Shown: positions 33,429 through 41,100, counted from the first letter of the stretch. The stretch: 64,000 bases of DNA from G965276765 sp965276825 (GCA_965276825.1 OZ255630.1:2604001-2668000); one strand, 5' to 3'. The notes: generated by a model not told the origin, from the letters alone. Numbers and translations are program-made.

Positions 33429-34316
33429 GTGACCCGTCCCAGGCTGTCGGTGATCATGGTCAACTACAACACGACCTCACTGGCCGCTGACGCCCTGCGC
33501 TCGCTGCGCGCCCGCACCGGGACCGAGGGGATCGAGGTGATCGTCGTCGACAACGCCTCGCGCGATTTCGACCCCGCCGTGCTGACCGCCGTGTGGCCGG
33601 AGGCGCACGTCATCGTGTCCGGCGACAACCTCGGGTTCGGGCGGGCCAACAACCTCGGCGCGGCGCGCGCCGGCGGCGACCACCTGTGGCTGCTCAACAC
33701 CGACACCCTCGTCCCGAGCGACAGCGATCCGTGGTCACTGGTCGACTTCCTCGACGCCCACGACGACTACGCCGCGGTCCTGCCCCTGCTGACCGACGCC
33801 GAAGGGACCGTCCAGCCGTGGCAGACCGGCCACTTTCCCTCCCTGTGGAGGATGGCCCTCAACCCGGCGGCGCGGGCCGCGGCCAGGGTGGCGCCGACCC
33901 TCCGTGGCCGGCTCGGCTTCGTCGACACCAACTTCGCACCGGTGGTGGCGGCCGACGTCGACCAGGTCGTCGCCGCCGCCGTCGTCGTCCGCCGCTCGGC
34001 CTTCGAGCAGGTCGGTGGTTTCAGCCCCCAGTACTTCTTCTTCCTCGAGGACACCGACCTGTGCAGGAAGCTGCGGTACGCCGGGTGGCGGATCCGGTGG
34101 CAGCCGGCCACCACGATGGTGCATCTCTGGGGTGGGAGCGTCGCCGATCCCGTGGCCCGCCAACGGATGTTCTTCGCCGCCCAGGACCTCTACTTCCGGG
34201 CCTGGCACTCGCCGGTCGAGGCCCGGGCGCTCCGGGTCATGCGCCTCCCCCTCGGCCTCGCCGCCCGGATCCGGCGGCGGCGGGATCGTCAGGTGACCGA
34301 GCCGGCCCGCTCGTAG
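33429..34316 (+). CDS. Glycosyltransferase family 2 protein, rhamnosyltransferase-like
   Basis: 295-residue GT-A transferase with LSVIMVNYNTTSLAADALRS, VVDNASRDFDP, DNLGFGRANNLGA and LLNTDTLVPS (metal motif), then FFLEDTDLCRKLRYAGWRI. This is the layout of WbbL/rhamnosyltransferase-like GT2 enzymes that extend O-antigen or cell-wall linkers. The GTG at 33429 is chosen over 33423 because of the leaderless spacing to TATCCT; both give the same domain. The last 28 bases overlap the end of the convergent acyltransferase gene, an unusual tail-to-tail overlap. Confidence 0.9.
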   Translation: MTRPRLSVIMVNYNTTSLAADALRSLRARTGTEGIEVIVVDNASRDFDPAVLTAVWPEAHVIVSGDNLGFGRANNLGAARAGGDHLWLLNTDTLVPSDSDPWSLVDFLDAHDDYAAVLPLLTDAEGTVQPWQTGHFPSLWRMALNPAARAAARVAPTLRGRLGFVDTNFAPVVAADVDQVVAAAVVVRRSAFEQVGGFSPQYFFFLEDTDLCRKLRYAGWRIRWQPATTMVHLWGGSVADPVARQRMFFAAQDLYFRAWHSPVEARALRVMRLPLGLAARIRRRRDRQVTEPARS

Positions 34317-35428
34317 CGGCGACGGCGGCCCTGACGCACCAGGTCCCGCGCCTGGCGCTCCTGCGGGGCCCACCGGCCCCGCAGCGCCCGACCCTGGCGA
34401 TCGACCTCGGCCAGGGTCGAGCCGATCCTCCCCTCCCTCGCCCACAGGCCCTCGCCGATCGCCACCGTGCGGGTGGAGAACCGCCGCTTGAAGTCGTCGG
34501 CCCCCTTGCCGAGATCCACGACCTCGATGCCTGCGCCGGCCGCCGCCTGCAGGAGGTAGCGCCAGCGGACCGCGCCCGGGGAGCTCGAGGCGTCCGTCGC
34601 GTCGTAGGCGATGTGCCAGCCGGCGTAGACCGTCTCCGAGCGCAGGCTGAAGTCGGCGGCGACGATCCGCTCGCCGGACCGGAGGGACGAGACGCCGCCG
34701 GAGAGCGCAGGGGTGGAGGTGGCGCTGAGCCGCTCGGTCAGGGCGCGAACCCACGGCTTGGCGAAGAGGTCCACCCATCCGAGGCGCCGGCACTGGGCCG
34801 ACTTGAGGGCCATCAGGGCGCGCAGCGCCGGAGGGTCGACCGCCGCGTAGCGGAACTCGCCTTCGGGGTGCTCGCGCACCCACCGCCGCTGCTTGCGCTC
34901 CAGCCAGTTGAGGTGACGGGCCCGCTCGGCGGCCGCCCAGGTGGCGTAGGCCTCCCAGCCGCCGGCCAGGTCGACGACCCAGCTCTCGGCCTCGACCACC
35001 GAGGTGCCCGGCCTGGCCGTGGCCTGCGCCCCGAGCAGGTGGTCGAAGCGCCACGCGACCAGGCCGGCCGCGGCGACCACGTCCCCCGGCGCCCACACCA
35101 GGTCGGGGCGGTGGACGAAGGCCTGGAGGTCGCACAGTCCGGGCGCCACCGGCCCGGCGATGCCGAGCGGTCCCTCGGCGTAGGCCAGGAACCCGGCCGG
35201 ATCGCCGTCCTGGTCGATGACCGCCACCCGCGCGTCGGTGCGCACGGCGTCGACGGCGACGGCGAACTCGGGCGAGACGAACGGATTCTGCAGGGCGGCG
35301 TCGGCCCCCTGGAAGCGGTGCCAGGTGTCGATCTCGCCGGGCCCGAGCTCGCCGGGCCGGCAGATCCTCGCGCGGAGCGGTCCCGTCCCGGCGGGACGCG
35401 GGGAACGGGCGGGACGGGCAGCGCTCAT
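34289..35428 (-). CDS. GNAT/FemAB-like acyltransferase, CelD/BcsL type
   Basis: 379-residue protein resembling CelD-type acyltransferases found in exopolysaccharide loci. Supporting features are FVSPEFAVAVDAVRTD near residue 50, RARHLNWLERKQRRWVREH near 175, and the C-terminal GNAT-like stretch VYAGWHIAYDATDASSSPG followed by VDLGKGADDFKRRFST. It probably acylates a sugar or amino group of the glycan. The start ATG overlaps the stop of the upstream GT4 as ATGA. Its 3' end overlaps the convergent GT2 by 28 bases. The acyl donor and acceptor are unknown. Confidence 0.8.
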   Translation of the reverse strand: MSAARPARSPRPAGTGPLRARICRPGELGPGEIDTWHRFQGADAALQNPFVSPEFAVAVDAVRTDARVAVIDQDGDPAGFLAYAEGPLGIAGPVAPGLCDLQAFVHRPDLVWAPGDVVAAAGLVAWRFDHLLGAQATARPGTSVVEAESWVVDLAGGWEAYATWAAAERARHLNWLERKQRRWVREHPEGEFRYAAVDPPALRALMALKSAQCRRLGWVDLFAKPWVRALTERLSATSTPALSGGVSSLRSGERIVAADFSLRSETVYAGWHIAYDATDASSSPGAVRWRYLLQAAAGAGIEVVDLGKGADDFKRRFSTRTVAIGEGLWAREGRIGSTLAEVDRQGRALRGRWAPQERQARDLVRQGRRRRYERAGSVT

Positions 35429-36561
35429 CCGGCCGCAGCTCGCCGGGTGAGCAGCTCGTAGAGGGCGCGGCCTCCCCGCTTCCAGGTGGCCTCCCGCGCC
35501 ACGCGGGCTCCCCGCTCCCGCAGTGCGGTGACGGAGTCGGCGCCGCCGAGCACCTCCTCGATGGCGTCGACCCAGGCCTGCGGGTCGTAGGGCGAGACGA
35601 GCACCGCCCCGTCCCTGCACACCTCGGCCAGCACCGGGATGGCGCTCGCCACGACGGGCGTCCCGGCGACCATGGCCTCGAGGGGTGGGATGCCGTAGCC
35701 CTCCACGAGCGAAGGGAAGACGAAGGCCGCGGCCCCGGCGTACAGCCCGGCGATGTAGCTGTCCGCCACCTTCTCGAGGGCGACGACCCGGTCGCTCACG
35801 CCGAGGCCGCGGGCGACCCGGTCGATCGGATCCTCCATGCGGGGGTCCTGGTCACCGACGAGGACCAGGGAGACCGACGGGTCGAGCCTGGCCAGCACCT
35901 CGACGAGCAGCCGCTGGTTCTTGTGGGGGCGCCGGGCGCCGACGTGGAGCAGGTACCGGTCCGGCAGGCCGAGGGCCTCCCTGGTCTCGGCGACGCTCGC
36001 ATCGCCGTCGGCGCCTGCCGCGCGCGAGCTGACGCCATTGCTCACCACCTCCGTGCCCGCCACCCGCGGGTAGTACCGGCGCACGGCGTTCGCCGTGGCC
36101 AGCGACGGCACCGTCACCGCCGAGGTGCGCTCGAGGCTCACCCGGGTCAGCGCCACGAAGGCCCGCTGGCGCAGTCGACCCCCTGCGAAGGCGGGATCCT
36201 CCTCCCAGATGCAGTCGTGGACGACCGAGACGACCGGGCAGGGCGCCAGGAGGGGGGTGAAGGGGTGATAGGGGCTGAACATCACCCCGGCGTCGAGGCG
36301 GCCGAGGAGGCGGCGGATGGCGGCGACGCGGTGGACGGACACCACGGGGAGGTCGGTCTCCACCAGCTCGACGCGCTTGGCCACCCCGCGCAGGTCGAAG
36401 GGGCTGACCCCGCCCCGCTGCACGAGCATCTTGACCGACCCGTCGTCGGCGTCGCTCGGAAACTGCTCCAGCCAGCCGATCAGCGCCCTCCCGATGCCCC
36501 GGCACTGCGGGCGGAAGATGATGCGGCCGTCCACGACGACGGACCTCTGGCTACGAGACAC
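35425..36561 (-). CDS. Glycosyltransferase family 4 protein
   Basis: 378-residue GT-B enzyme of the mannosyltransferase-like GT4 group. The N-terminal domain shows RIIFRPQCRGIGRALIGWL, MFSPYHPFTPLL and VVHDCIWEED; the donor domain shows LLHVGARRPHKNQRLLVEVL and FPSLVEGYGIPPLEAMVAG near residue 285, with the two glutamates of the GT4 signature. The start is GTG 36559-36561. It is coupled to the CelD-like acyltransferase by an ATGA overlap. Confidence 0.9.
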   Translation of the reverse strand: MSRSQRSVVVDGRIIFRPQCRGIGRALIGWLEQFPSDADDGSVKMLVQRGGVSPFDLRGVAKRVELVETDLPVVSVHRVAAIRRLLGRLDAGVMFSPYHPFTPLLAPCPVVSVVHDCIWEEDPAFAGGRLRQRAFVALTRVSLERTSAVTVPSLATANAVRRYYPRVAGTEVVSNGVSSRAAGADGDASVAETREALGLPDRYLLHVGARRPHKNQRLLVEVLARLDPSVSLVLVGDQDPRMEDPIDRVARGLGVSDRVVALEKVADSYIAGLYAGAAAFVFPSLVEGYGIPPLEAMVAGTPVVASAIPVLAEVCRDGAVLVSPYDPQAWVDAIEEVLGGADSVTALRERGARVAREATWKRGGRALYELLTRRAAAG

Positions 36562-36605
36562 GGGCGCGGGCGAGGGGGTTCACCAGGGGTCGGTCCGATG
36601 TCGCG

Positions 36606-36623
36606 GGCCCGTCCACACGGGCC
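36606..36623. terminator. Hairpin in the gap between two minus-strand glycan genes
   Basis: GGCCCGT-CCAC-ACGGGCC: a 7-bp perfect stem with a four-base loop and no following U-tract. It may end transcription from the exported glycosidase-like gene (stop at 36747) or lie in the leader of the GT4 gene. Confidence 0.4.
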
Positions 36624-36663
36624 TCTCACTCCGGGGGGTCTGCGGATCTGCGCCCGCGTTCCA

Positions 36664-36669
36664 ACCCTA
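36664..36669 (-). promoter_or_regulatory. Candidate -10 element for the GT4/CelD-like operon
   Basis: TAGGGT on the minus strand, about 100 bases upstream of the GTG at 36561. No good -35 was seen. Confidence 0.35.
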
Positions 36670-36746
36670 ATCCCGGCACGCGACGCGGCCGACACACCTC
36701 CGACGGTCCCGTGGCGCCCGATCGGGCCCGGTCGGTCGAGGGTCGC

Positions 36747-38159
36747 TCAGGCCCGGCCGGCGGCTGCGTGGAGCTGCTCGGCGCCGACCGCCCCGCCGTT
36801 TCCGAGGGTGAAGTCCCAGGCCCACTGCAGGGCGGTGAGCCCGCACGAGCGCACCAGGCCGAAGGTCCCCCGGAGGTCGGAGGCCGGCGTGGCCCCGGGG
36901 TTCTCCCCCATCACCGGCAGGCGGTGGGCCCTGGCCAGGTAGGCGAGCCAGCGGGTGTCCGACCAGCCCCAGATCTGATGGCTGCCGAGCGCCACGGAGG
37001 AGTCGCCCACCTGGCAGGTGTTGCCCCTCGGGCGGCCGCTGCGGTCGTAGACGCTCGAGATGTCGACCGCCGTGTTGGAGAGCGACGACCCCAGGTCGTC
37101 GAGGAGCTTCCACCAGACCGCACCGGAGTTGAGCGTCGAGAAGCCGTCCTCCGAGCCGGGAGCCAGCCCGGCGGCCAGTCGCGCTGCGTAGAACGCCGGG
37201 AGCGCGCCCGTCCCCGGCATGACCAGCTCCAGCTGGCCGCCGTAGCCCGCGCTGCGGTAGGCGTGGATCTCCCACGCGTGGGCGTTGACCATGGCACCGA
37301 AGTACCAGTCGTACCAGGAGCTGACGGCGGCGGCGCTCACCCTGGCACCGTGCCAGGTGGCGGTGCCGGGGACCCATCCCCGCATCGGATCGGCCCCGAC
37401 CCCGGCGGGGCGCCCGGGGGCGGTTCCCTGGGCCTGCCCGGAGAACGCCCACCAGCCGTTGGCGGTCGTGTCGGGGTAGTACGTCTCGCCGTTGCCGGAG
37501 AGGCCGACCCGATAGTCGACGACCCGACCCATCGACCGCACCACGCTGGTGATGTAGGGGGATGCCGCGGCCCGCACCGCCTGGGAGAACTCGAAGTCGG
37601 CGGTCGCGGATCTGCGCCCGTGCTGGTCGACGAGCCGGCCGCCGGGGAGGGCCAGGGCCCACCGCGGGGCGGACTGGAGGCCGATGTCGACCGCGACCCT
37701 CCACCCGGCGGCCCGGTAGCCGTCGGCCTCCGCGACCACCGCGGCGCGGTAGCGCGCGTCGAAGAGGCCGCGTCGCGGCTCCCACTGGCTCCACTGCAGG
37801 TTGAGGGTGGCGAAGGTGATGCCGGCCTGCCGATCCCTCGCCCTGAGGGCAGGATCCGCCTCGAGGACGCCGAGGACCACGCTCCGACCGCTCCGGCTCC
37901 CCGATCGGGCCAGCGGCCTGGCGGCGGCCCCTGCGGTCGCGGACCCGTCCCATCCGCCGCCCCTCGACGCGGCCATGGTCGCGACGGCGGGCGCTGCGGC
38001 CGACGCCGGGCTGATCGTCTCGGCGACCAACCCCACGGCGGACAGGCTCACGGTGGCGACCAGGGCAAGGGCGCGACGTGCCACCGACGATGCGAGGAGG
38101 GCCCGCCGGCGTTCGCGGACGGGGACGCCGGGGCGCCGAACCGAGGTGCTGACGGCCAT
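36747..38159 (-). CDS. Exported glycoside-hydrolase-like protein (paralog 2)
   Basis: 470 residues. An Arg-rich N-terminus, a hydrophobic helix and an ASA-type cleavage site near residue 46 make a good signal peptide, followed by a low-complexity Ser/Ala/Gly/Arg linker to about residue 90. The catalytic-like region matches paralog 1 at 32126: FATLNLQWSQWEPRRG, VDYRVGLSGNGETYYPD, YFGAMVNAHAWEIHAYRS, LNSGAVWWKLLDDL and LPVMGENPGATPASD. The first putative catalytic block reads SGNGE here and SENGE in paralog 1, so only one of its glutamates is conserved; the second block (GENPG) is intact in both. The ATG 38157-38159 is a best guess, because upstream sequence is open and no clear ribosome-binding site exists. 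Confidence 0.78.
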   Translation of the reverse strand: MAVSTSVRRPGVPVRERRRALLASSVARRALALVATVSLSAVGLVAETISPASAAAPAVATMAASRGGGWDGSATAGAAARPLARSGSRSGRSVVLGVLEADPALRARDRQAGITFATLNLQWSQWEPRRGLFDARYRAAVVAEADGYRAAGWRVAVDIGLQSAPRWALALPGGRLVDQHGRRSATADFEFSQAVRAAASPYITSVVRSMGRVVDYRVGLSGNGETYYPDTTANGWWAFSGQAQGTAPGRPAGVGADPMRGWVPGTATWHGARVSAAAVSSWYDWYFGAMVNAHAWEIHAYRSAGYGGQLELVMPGTGALPAFYAARLAAGLAPGSEDGFSTLNSGAVWWKLLDDLGSSLSNTAVDISSVYDRSGRPRGNTCQVGDSSVALGSHQIWGWSDTRWLAYLARAHRLPVMGENPGATPASDLRGTFGLVRSCGLTALQWAWDFTLGNGGAVGAEQLHAAAGRA

Positions 38160-38265
38160 GATCCATGGCATCGGCGGCTCGAACCCGCCTCTTGAGGAAG
38201 ATCCGGCGAAAACCGAAGTCCCCTCCCCGGACGGCCTCCGGTCCCGGTGTGCCAACATCGCCGGC

Positions 38266-38835
38266 GTGCCGGGACCCGACATCCAACCCTTCGCCGTGAC
38301 CCCCGCCCTGGTCGACGGCCTCGCCCAGCTGCGCATGAAGCAGGTGACCGACGAGCGGGGCACCGTGCGGGAGTTCTACCGGGAATCCGCCTTCGTCGAC
38401 GCCGGCCTCCCCTCGCTCGGCCCGTGGGTGCAGATCAACGTGACCGAGACGGCCAAGGGCGCCGTCCGGGGCCTGCACGGCGAGGCCATCACCAAGCTGG
38501 TGGCGGTGGCGTCGGGCCACGCCCTCGGCGTCTACCTCGACGCCAGGCCGGGCTCGGCCACCTACGGGACCGTCGTCACCGTCGACCTGCGACCTGGCGT
38601 GCAGGTGCTGGTGCCCGCCGGGGTCTGCAACGGCTTCCAGTCGATCGGCGACGGCGCCACCCAGTACGTGTACGCCTTCTCGGAGGAATGGCGTCCCGGG
38701 ATGGCGGGTGTCGCCGTCACCCCGCTCGACCCTGCCCTCGGCATCGCCTGGCCGCTCCCCGTCGACCCCGAGGACCGGACGCAGATCTCCGCCAAGGACG
38801 TGTCCGCCCCCCGCCTGCGCGACCTCCCGACCTGA
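38266..38835 (+). CDS. dTDP-4-dehydrorhamnose 3,5-epimerase-like (RmlC family) cupin
   Basis: 189-residue cupin related to RmlC, which epimerises dTDP-4-keto-6-deoxyglucose on the way to dTDP-rhamnose. The catalytic His block (VRGLHGEAITKLV) and the tyrosine strand (TQYVYAFSEEW) are present, as is the C-terminal DPALGIAWPLP with its aspartate. The usual PxGFAHGF segment reads PAGVCNGFQS, so the histidine there is replaced by Asn. No rmlA, rmlB or rmlD partner is certain in the window; the nucleotidyltransferase at 38996 could act like RmlA. Start GTG 38266 is taken because CAACAT stands seven bases upstream and the longer frame is a shadow of the opposite gene. Confidence 0.82.
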   Translation: MPGPDIQPFAVTPALVDGLAQLRMKQVTDERGTVREFYRESAFVDAGLPSLGPWVQINVTETAKGAVRGLHGEAITKLVAVASGHALGVYLDARPGSATYGTVVTVDLRPGVQVLVPAGVCNGFQSIGDGATQYVYAFSEEWRPGMAGVAVTPLDPALGIAWPLPVDPEDRTQISAKDVSAPRLRDLPT

Positions 38836-38995
38836 CCGGTCAGCGCCCGCCGTCGTCGCTCATCGGCCGGCGCGTCGGCCACCGGCCCGATGTGCGGTCA
38901 GGGCCGGAGGGTCGGCCGCCATCCGCCCGGCGGGGCGGTTCAGTCGAGCGGTCAGGCCGGCGGGTCGGCCACCATCCGCCCGTCGGCGAGCCGGC

Positions 38996-39730
38996 TCAGT
39001 CCGCCAGCGAGGCCAGCTCCTTGGCCGCCTCCTCGATGTCCTTGGCGGTGTCGATGGCCCGCCAGTAGTGGCCGCTCGGGATGGGGAAGCCGGCCAGCCG
39101 GCCTTCGTGGGCCAGGGTCGGGAAGGTCGTGCGCTCGTGGTCGCCGCGCTCGGGGAGCATGGCGGTGAACGCCGGGGAGAACACATACAGCCCGGCGTTG
39201 ATCGGCCACGGCGAGGGGGGCGCCTCGATGAAGTCGCGGATCCGGCCGTAGCCATCGATGTCGACCACGCCCCACGGGATCCGGGGACTGGTGAGGGCGA
39301 GGGTGGCGACCGCCTCGCGCTCGTGGTGGAACGCGACCATCTCGCGCAGCGAGAACCTCGTCCAGATGTCGCCGTTGGTGGCAAACCACGGCTCGTCGTG
39401 GCGGGGCAGTGACGCCGCCGCGTAGCGCAGGCCGCCGCCCCGGCCGAGCGGCTCGGGCTCGACGACCGTGGTCACCCGCAGCGGCAGCGCCGCGCTGGCA
39501 ACCCACTCCTCGAGGACGTCGGAGAGGTGGCCGCAGGAGATGACCACGTCGCGCACCCCTTCCTCGGCCAGCCACTGCAGCTGGTGATCCAGGATCGGCC
39601 GACCGGTGCCGGGGATCTCGATGAGGGTCTTCGGGATGGTGTCGGTGTAGGGCCGCAGGCGCGAGCCCTTGCCACCAGCGAGGATGACCGCCTGGCTCGT
39701 CCTCGTGTTGCGTTCGGCGCGCACGTCCAT
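38996..39730 (-). CDS. Sugar-phosphate nucleotidyltransferase
   Basis: 244-residue nucleotidyltransferase that joins a sugar-1-phosphate to a nucleotide. The pyrophosphorylase signature VILAGGKGSRLRPYTDTIPK is near residue 14. It is followed by HQLQWLAEEGVRDVVISCGH, ATNGDIWTRFS (metal site) and NAGLYVFSPAF. Length and motifs fit short enzymes of the glucose-1-phosphate thymidylyl-, cytidylyl- or mannose-1-phosphate guanylyl-transferase group; the base and sugar are not resolved. The ATG has TAGCGT eight bases upstream. It is convergent with the RmlC-like gene. Confidence 0.88.
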   Translation of the reverse strand: MDVRAERNTRTSQAVILAGGKGSRLRPYTDTIPKTLIEIPGTGRPILDHQLQWLAEEGVRDVVISCGHLSDVLEEWVASAALPLRVTTVVEPEPLGRGGGLRYAAASLPRHDEPWFATNGDIWTRFSLREMVAFHHEREAVATLALTSPRIPWGVVDIDGYGRIRDFIEAPPSPWPINAGLYVFSPAFTAMLPERGDHERTTFPTLAHEGRLAGFPIPSGHYWRAIDTAKDIEEAAKELASLAD

Positions 39731-39738
39731 GCGGGCCG

Positions 39739-39744
39739 ACGCTA
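39739..39744 (-). promoter_or_regulatory. Candidate -10 element of the nucleotidyltransferase
   Basis: TAGCGT, eight bases, then the ATG at 39730 on the minus strand; near-leaderless spacing. Confidence 0.4.
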
Positions 39745-39788
39745 CCAGCGGCCCTCTGCCGCTCCGTTTCCTCGCGCCGGATGCCAGA

Positions 39789-39885
39789 TCTGCGGTCGCC
39801 ACGGCGAGCCAGCCGACTTCTGCGGTCGCCACGGCGTGCCAGCCGAGATCTTCGGTCGCCACGGCGTGCCGGCCGAGTTCTCCGG
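39789..39885. repeat. Tandem array of a 30-bp unit (3 copies plus part)
   Basis: Near-identical 30-base units at 39789-39818, 39819-39848 and 39849-39878, and the first bases of a fourth, sharing the core CGGTCGCCACGGCG. They lie in the 251-bp gap between the nucleotidyltransferase and the CysQ-like gene. Units are contiguous without spacers, so this is not a CRISPR. The period is a multiple of three, giving a 10-residue repeat in translation, but no start or known protein is associated. Confidence 0.9.
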
Positions 39886-39981
39886 ACCCCCACTCGCGCC
39901 AGACGCCGTCGATCGACCGCGAATCCCGCCGAAGCGTCGCCGCCGGACGCCGCGCCCGCGGGAGCGCTCCCGCGGAAGCGT

Positions 39982-40749
39982 TCAGCGCGCCCCGACCCGA
40001 CGGAGCCCGTCGAGGACGGCGCCGGCCAGCTCGGGCCGGCAGATGACCAGGTCGGGCAGGTACGGCGGGTCCTGGTTGTAGACCAGCGGTGAGCCGTCGA
40101 GCCGGGAGGCGTGCAAGCCGACGGCGAGGGCGACGCCGACGGGCGCGGCGCTGTCCCATTCGTACTGGCCACCGCTGTGGAGGTAGGCGTCGGCGTCGCC
40201 GCGCACGACGGCCATGGCCTTGGCGCCGGCGGATCCCATGGGGGCGACGTCGAGGGCCAGGAGCTCACCGAGGGCGCCCATCCACGCCGGCGGCCGGCTG
40301 TCGCTCACGACGGTCCTGATGGAGGCGCCCATCGGCTCGTCGGGCGGCGGCGGCGGCCGCTGGGCGCTGAGCACGGTGGCGAGCACGGGCAGAGCGACCG
40401 CGGCGGCGGTCAAGCCGACGCCGCGCTCCCAGAGGGCCACGTGCACGGCCCAGTCGCTGCGCCCATCGAGGCCGTACTCCCTGGTGCCGTCGAGCGGGTC
40501 CACGATCCACACCCTCGACGCCGCCAGCCGGGCCGGGTCGTCGGCCGCCTCCTCCGAGAGGACGGCGTCGTCGGGCCTGGCCGACGCCAGAGCCCCGAGG
40601 ATCAGGTCGTTGGACCGCTGGTCACCGATCCTGCCGGCCTCGGCGCCGGTGAGGCCGGCCGCGAACGACTCGGATCGCAGGTCGACCAGCAGCTGGCCCG
40701 CCTCCCCGGCCACCCGCTCCGCCAACTCTCCGTCGTCCGCGTCGACCAT
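39982..40749 (-). CDS. CysQ-like 3'(2'),5'-bisphosphate nucleotidase / inositol monophosphatase family
   Basis: 255-residue lithium-sensitive-type phosphatase. Metal-site motifs are LSEEAADD (Glu, near residue 65), WIVDPLDGTREYG near 80 and the C-terminal WDSAAPVGVALAVG near 200. The combination GTREYG with DWAVHVALWE resembles actinobacterial CysQ enzymes that hydrolyse PAP (and PAPS), rather than histidinol- or inositol-phosphatases. With CysD, CysNC and a sulfotransferase in the same cluster, removal of PAP is the natural role; this is inference. The ATG 40747-40749 has AAGGAG six bases upstream. Immediately upstream lies a four-copy 38-bp tandem array. Confidence 0.83.
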   Translation of the reverse strand: MVDADDGELAERVAGEAGQLLVDLRSESFAAGLTGAEAGRIGDQRSNDLILGALASARPDDAVLSEEAADDPARLAASRVWIVDPLDGTREYGLDGRSDWAVHVALWERGVGLTAAAVALPVLATVLSAQRPPPPPDEPMGASIRTVVSDSRPPAWMGALGELLALDVAPMGSAGAKAMAVVRGDADAYLHSGGQYEWDSAAPVGVALAVGLHASRLDGSPLVYNQDPPYLPDLVICRPELAGAVLDGLRRVGAR

Positions 40750-40797
40750 GGCCGGCTCCTTCGTCGTCGGTCCCTCGCGCCGCCCCGTCCGGCGGCC

Positions 40798-40949
40798 GCC
40801 CTCATCCTGGCCGAGCGCCGCCCGAGCCGGCGGCCGGCCTCACCCTGACCGACCGCCATCCGGGCCGGCGGGCGCCCCCACCCTGGCCGAACGCCGCCCG
40901 AGCCGGCGGGCGCCCTCACCCTGGCCGAACGCCGCCCGAGCCGGCGGCC
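40798..40949. repeat. Tandem array of a 38-bp unit (4 copies)
   Basis: Contiguous copies at 40798-40835, 40836-40873, 40874-40911 and 40912-40949. Copies 3 and 4 differ at only a few bases; copy 2 is most diverged. The shared core is CCTGGCCGAACGCCGCCCGA. There are no spacers, so it is a minisatellite and not a CRISPR. Confidence 0.92.
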
Positions 40950-40956
40950 GTGGGCA

Positions 40957-41001
40957 CCTCGGGGTGGTTCACAACAGATACCGACGTGAAGTAACCCGAG
41001 G
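40957..41001. other. Imperfect 16-base inverted repeat
   Basis: Arms 40957-40972 and 40986-41001 pair at 13 of 16 positions around a 13-base loop that holds an unusually AT-rich stretch for this window (ACAGATACC). It may be a second terminator of the rpl operon or part of the promoter region of the CysQ-like gene. Confidence 0.55.
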
Positions 41002-41032
41002 ATGCCGCCGGACCGGGCGAAGCGGCGGAGAG

Positions 41033-41061
41033 GTGCCCGGGTCGGCGACCGACCCGGGCAC
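41033..41061. terminator. Probable terminator hairpin of the rplKAJL transcript
   Basis: Perfect 13-bp stem (GTGCCCGGGTCGG pairs with its complement at 41049-41061) with a three-base loop CGA, about 130 bases beyond the rplL stop in the direction of rplL transcription. No U-tract follows, as in the tail-less terminators reported for actinobacteria. Confidence 0.65.
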
Positions 41062-41100
41062 GGCCACGGACACGAGCGACGCGGTGGAGCTACGGGCCCG

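Noticed and set aside
38173..38189. T-arm-like stem-loop (GGCGG-CTCGAAC-CCGCC) as a tRNA 3' end or attachment site
   Set aside because: The loop resembles a T-loop, but the closing pair register is wrong, no acceptor or anticodon arm follows, and no integrase is present.
7298..40749. The glycan cluster as an integrative element or prophage
   Set aside because: No integrase, transposase, phage gene, direct-repeat boundary or tRNA target was found at either edge. Base composition looks like the neighbours.
39789..40949. CRISPR array
   Set aside because: The 30-bp and 38-bp repeats are contiguous with no unique spacers, and no cas genes are near.
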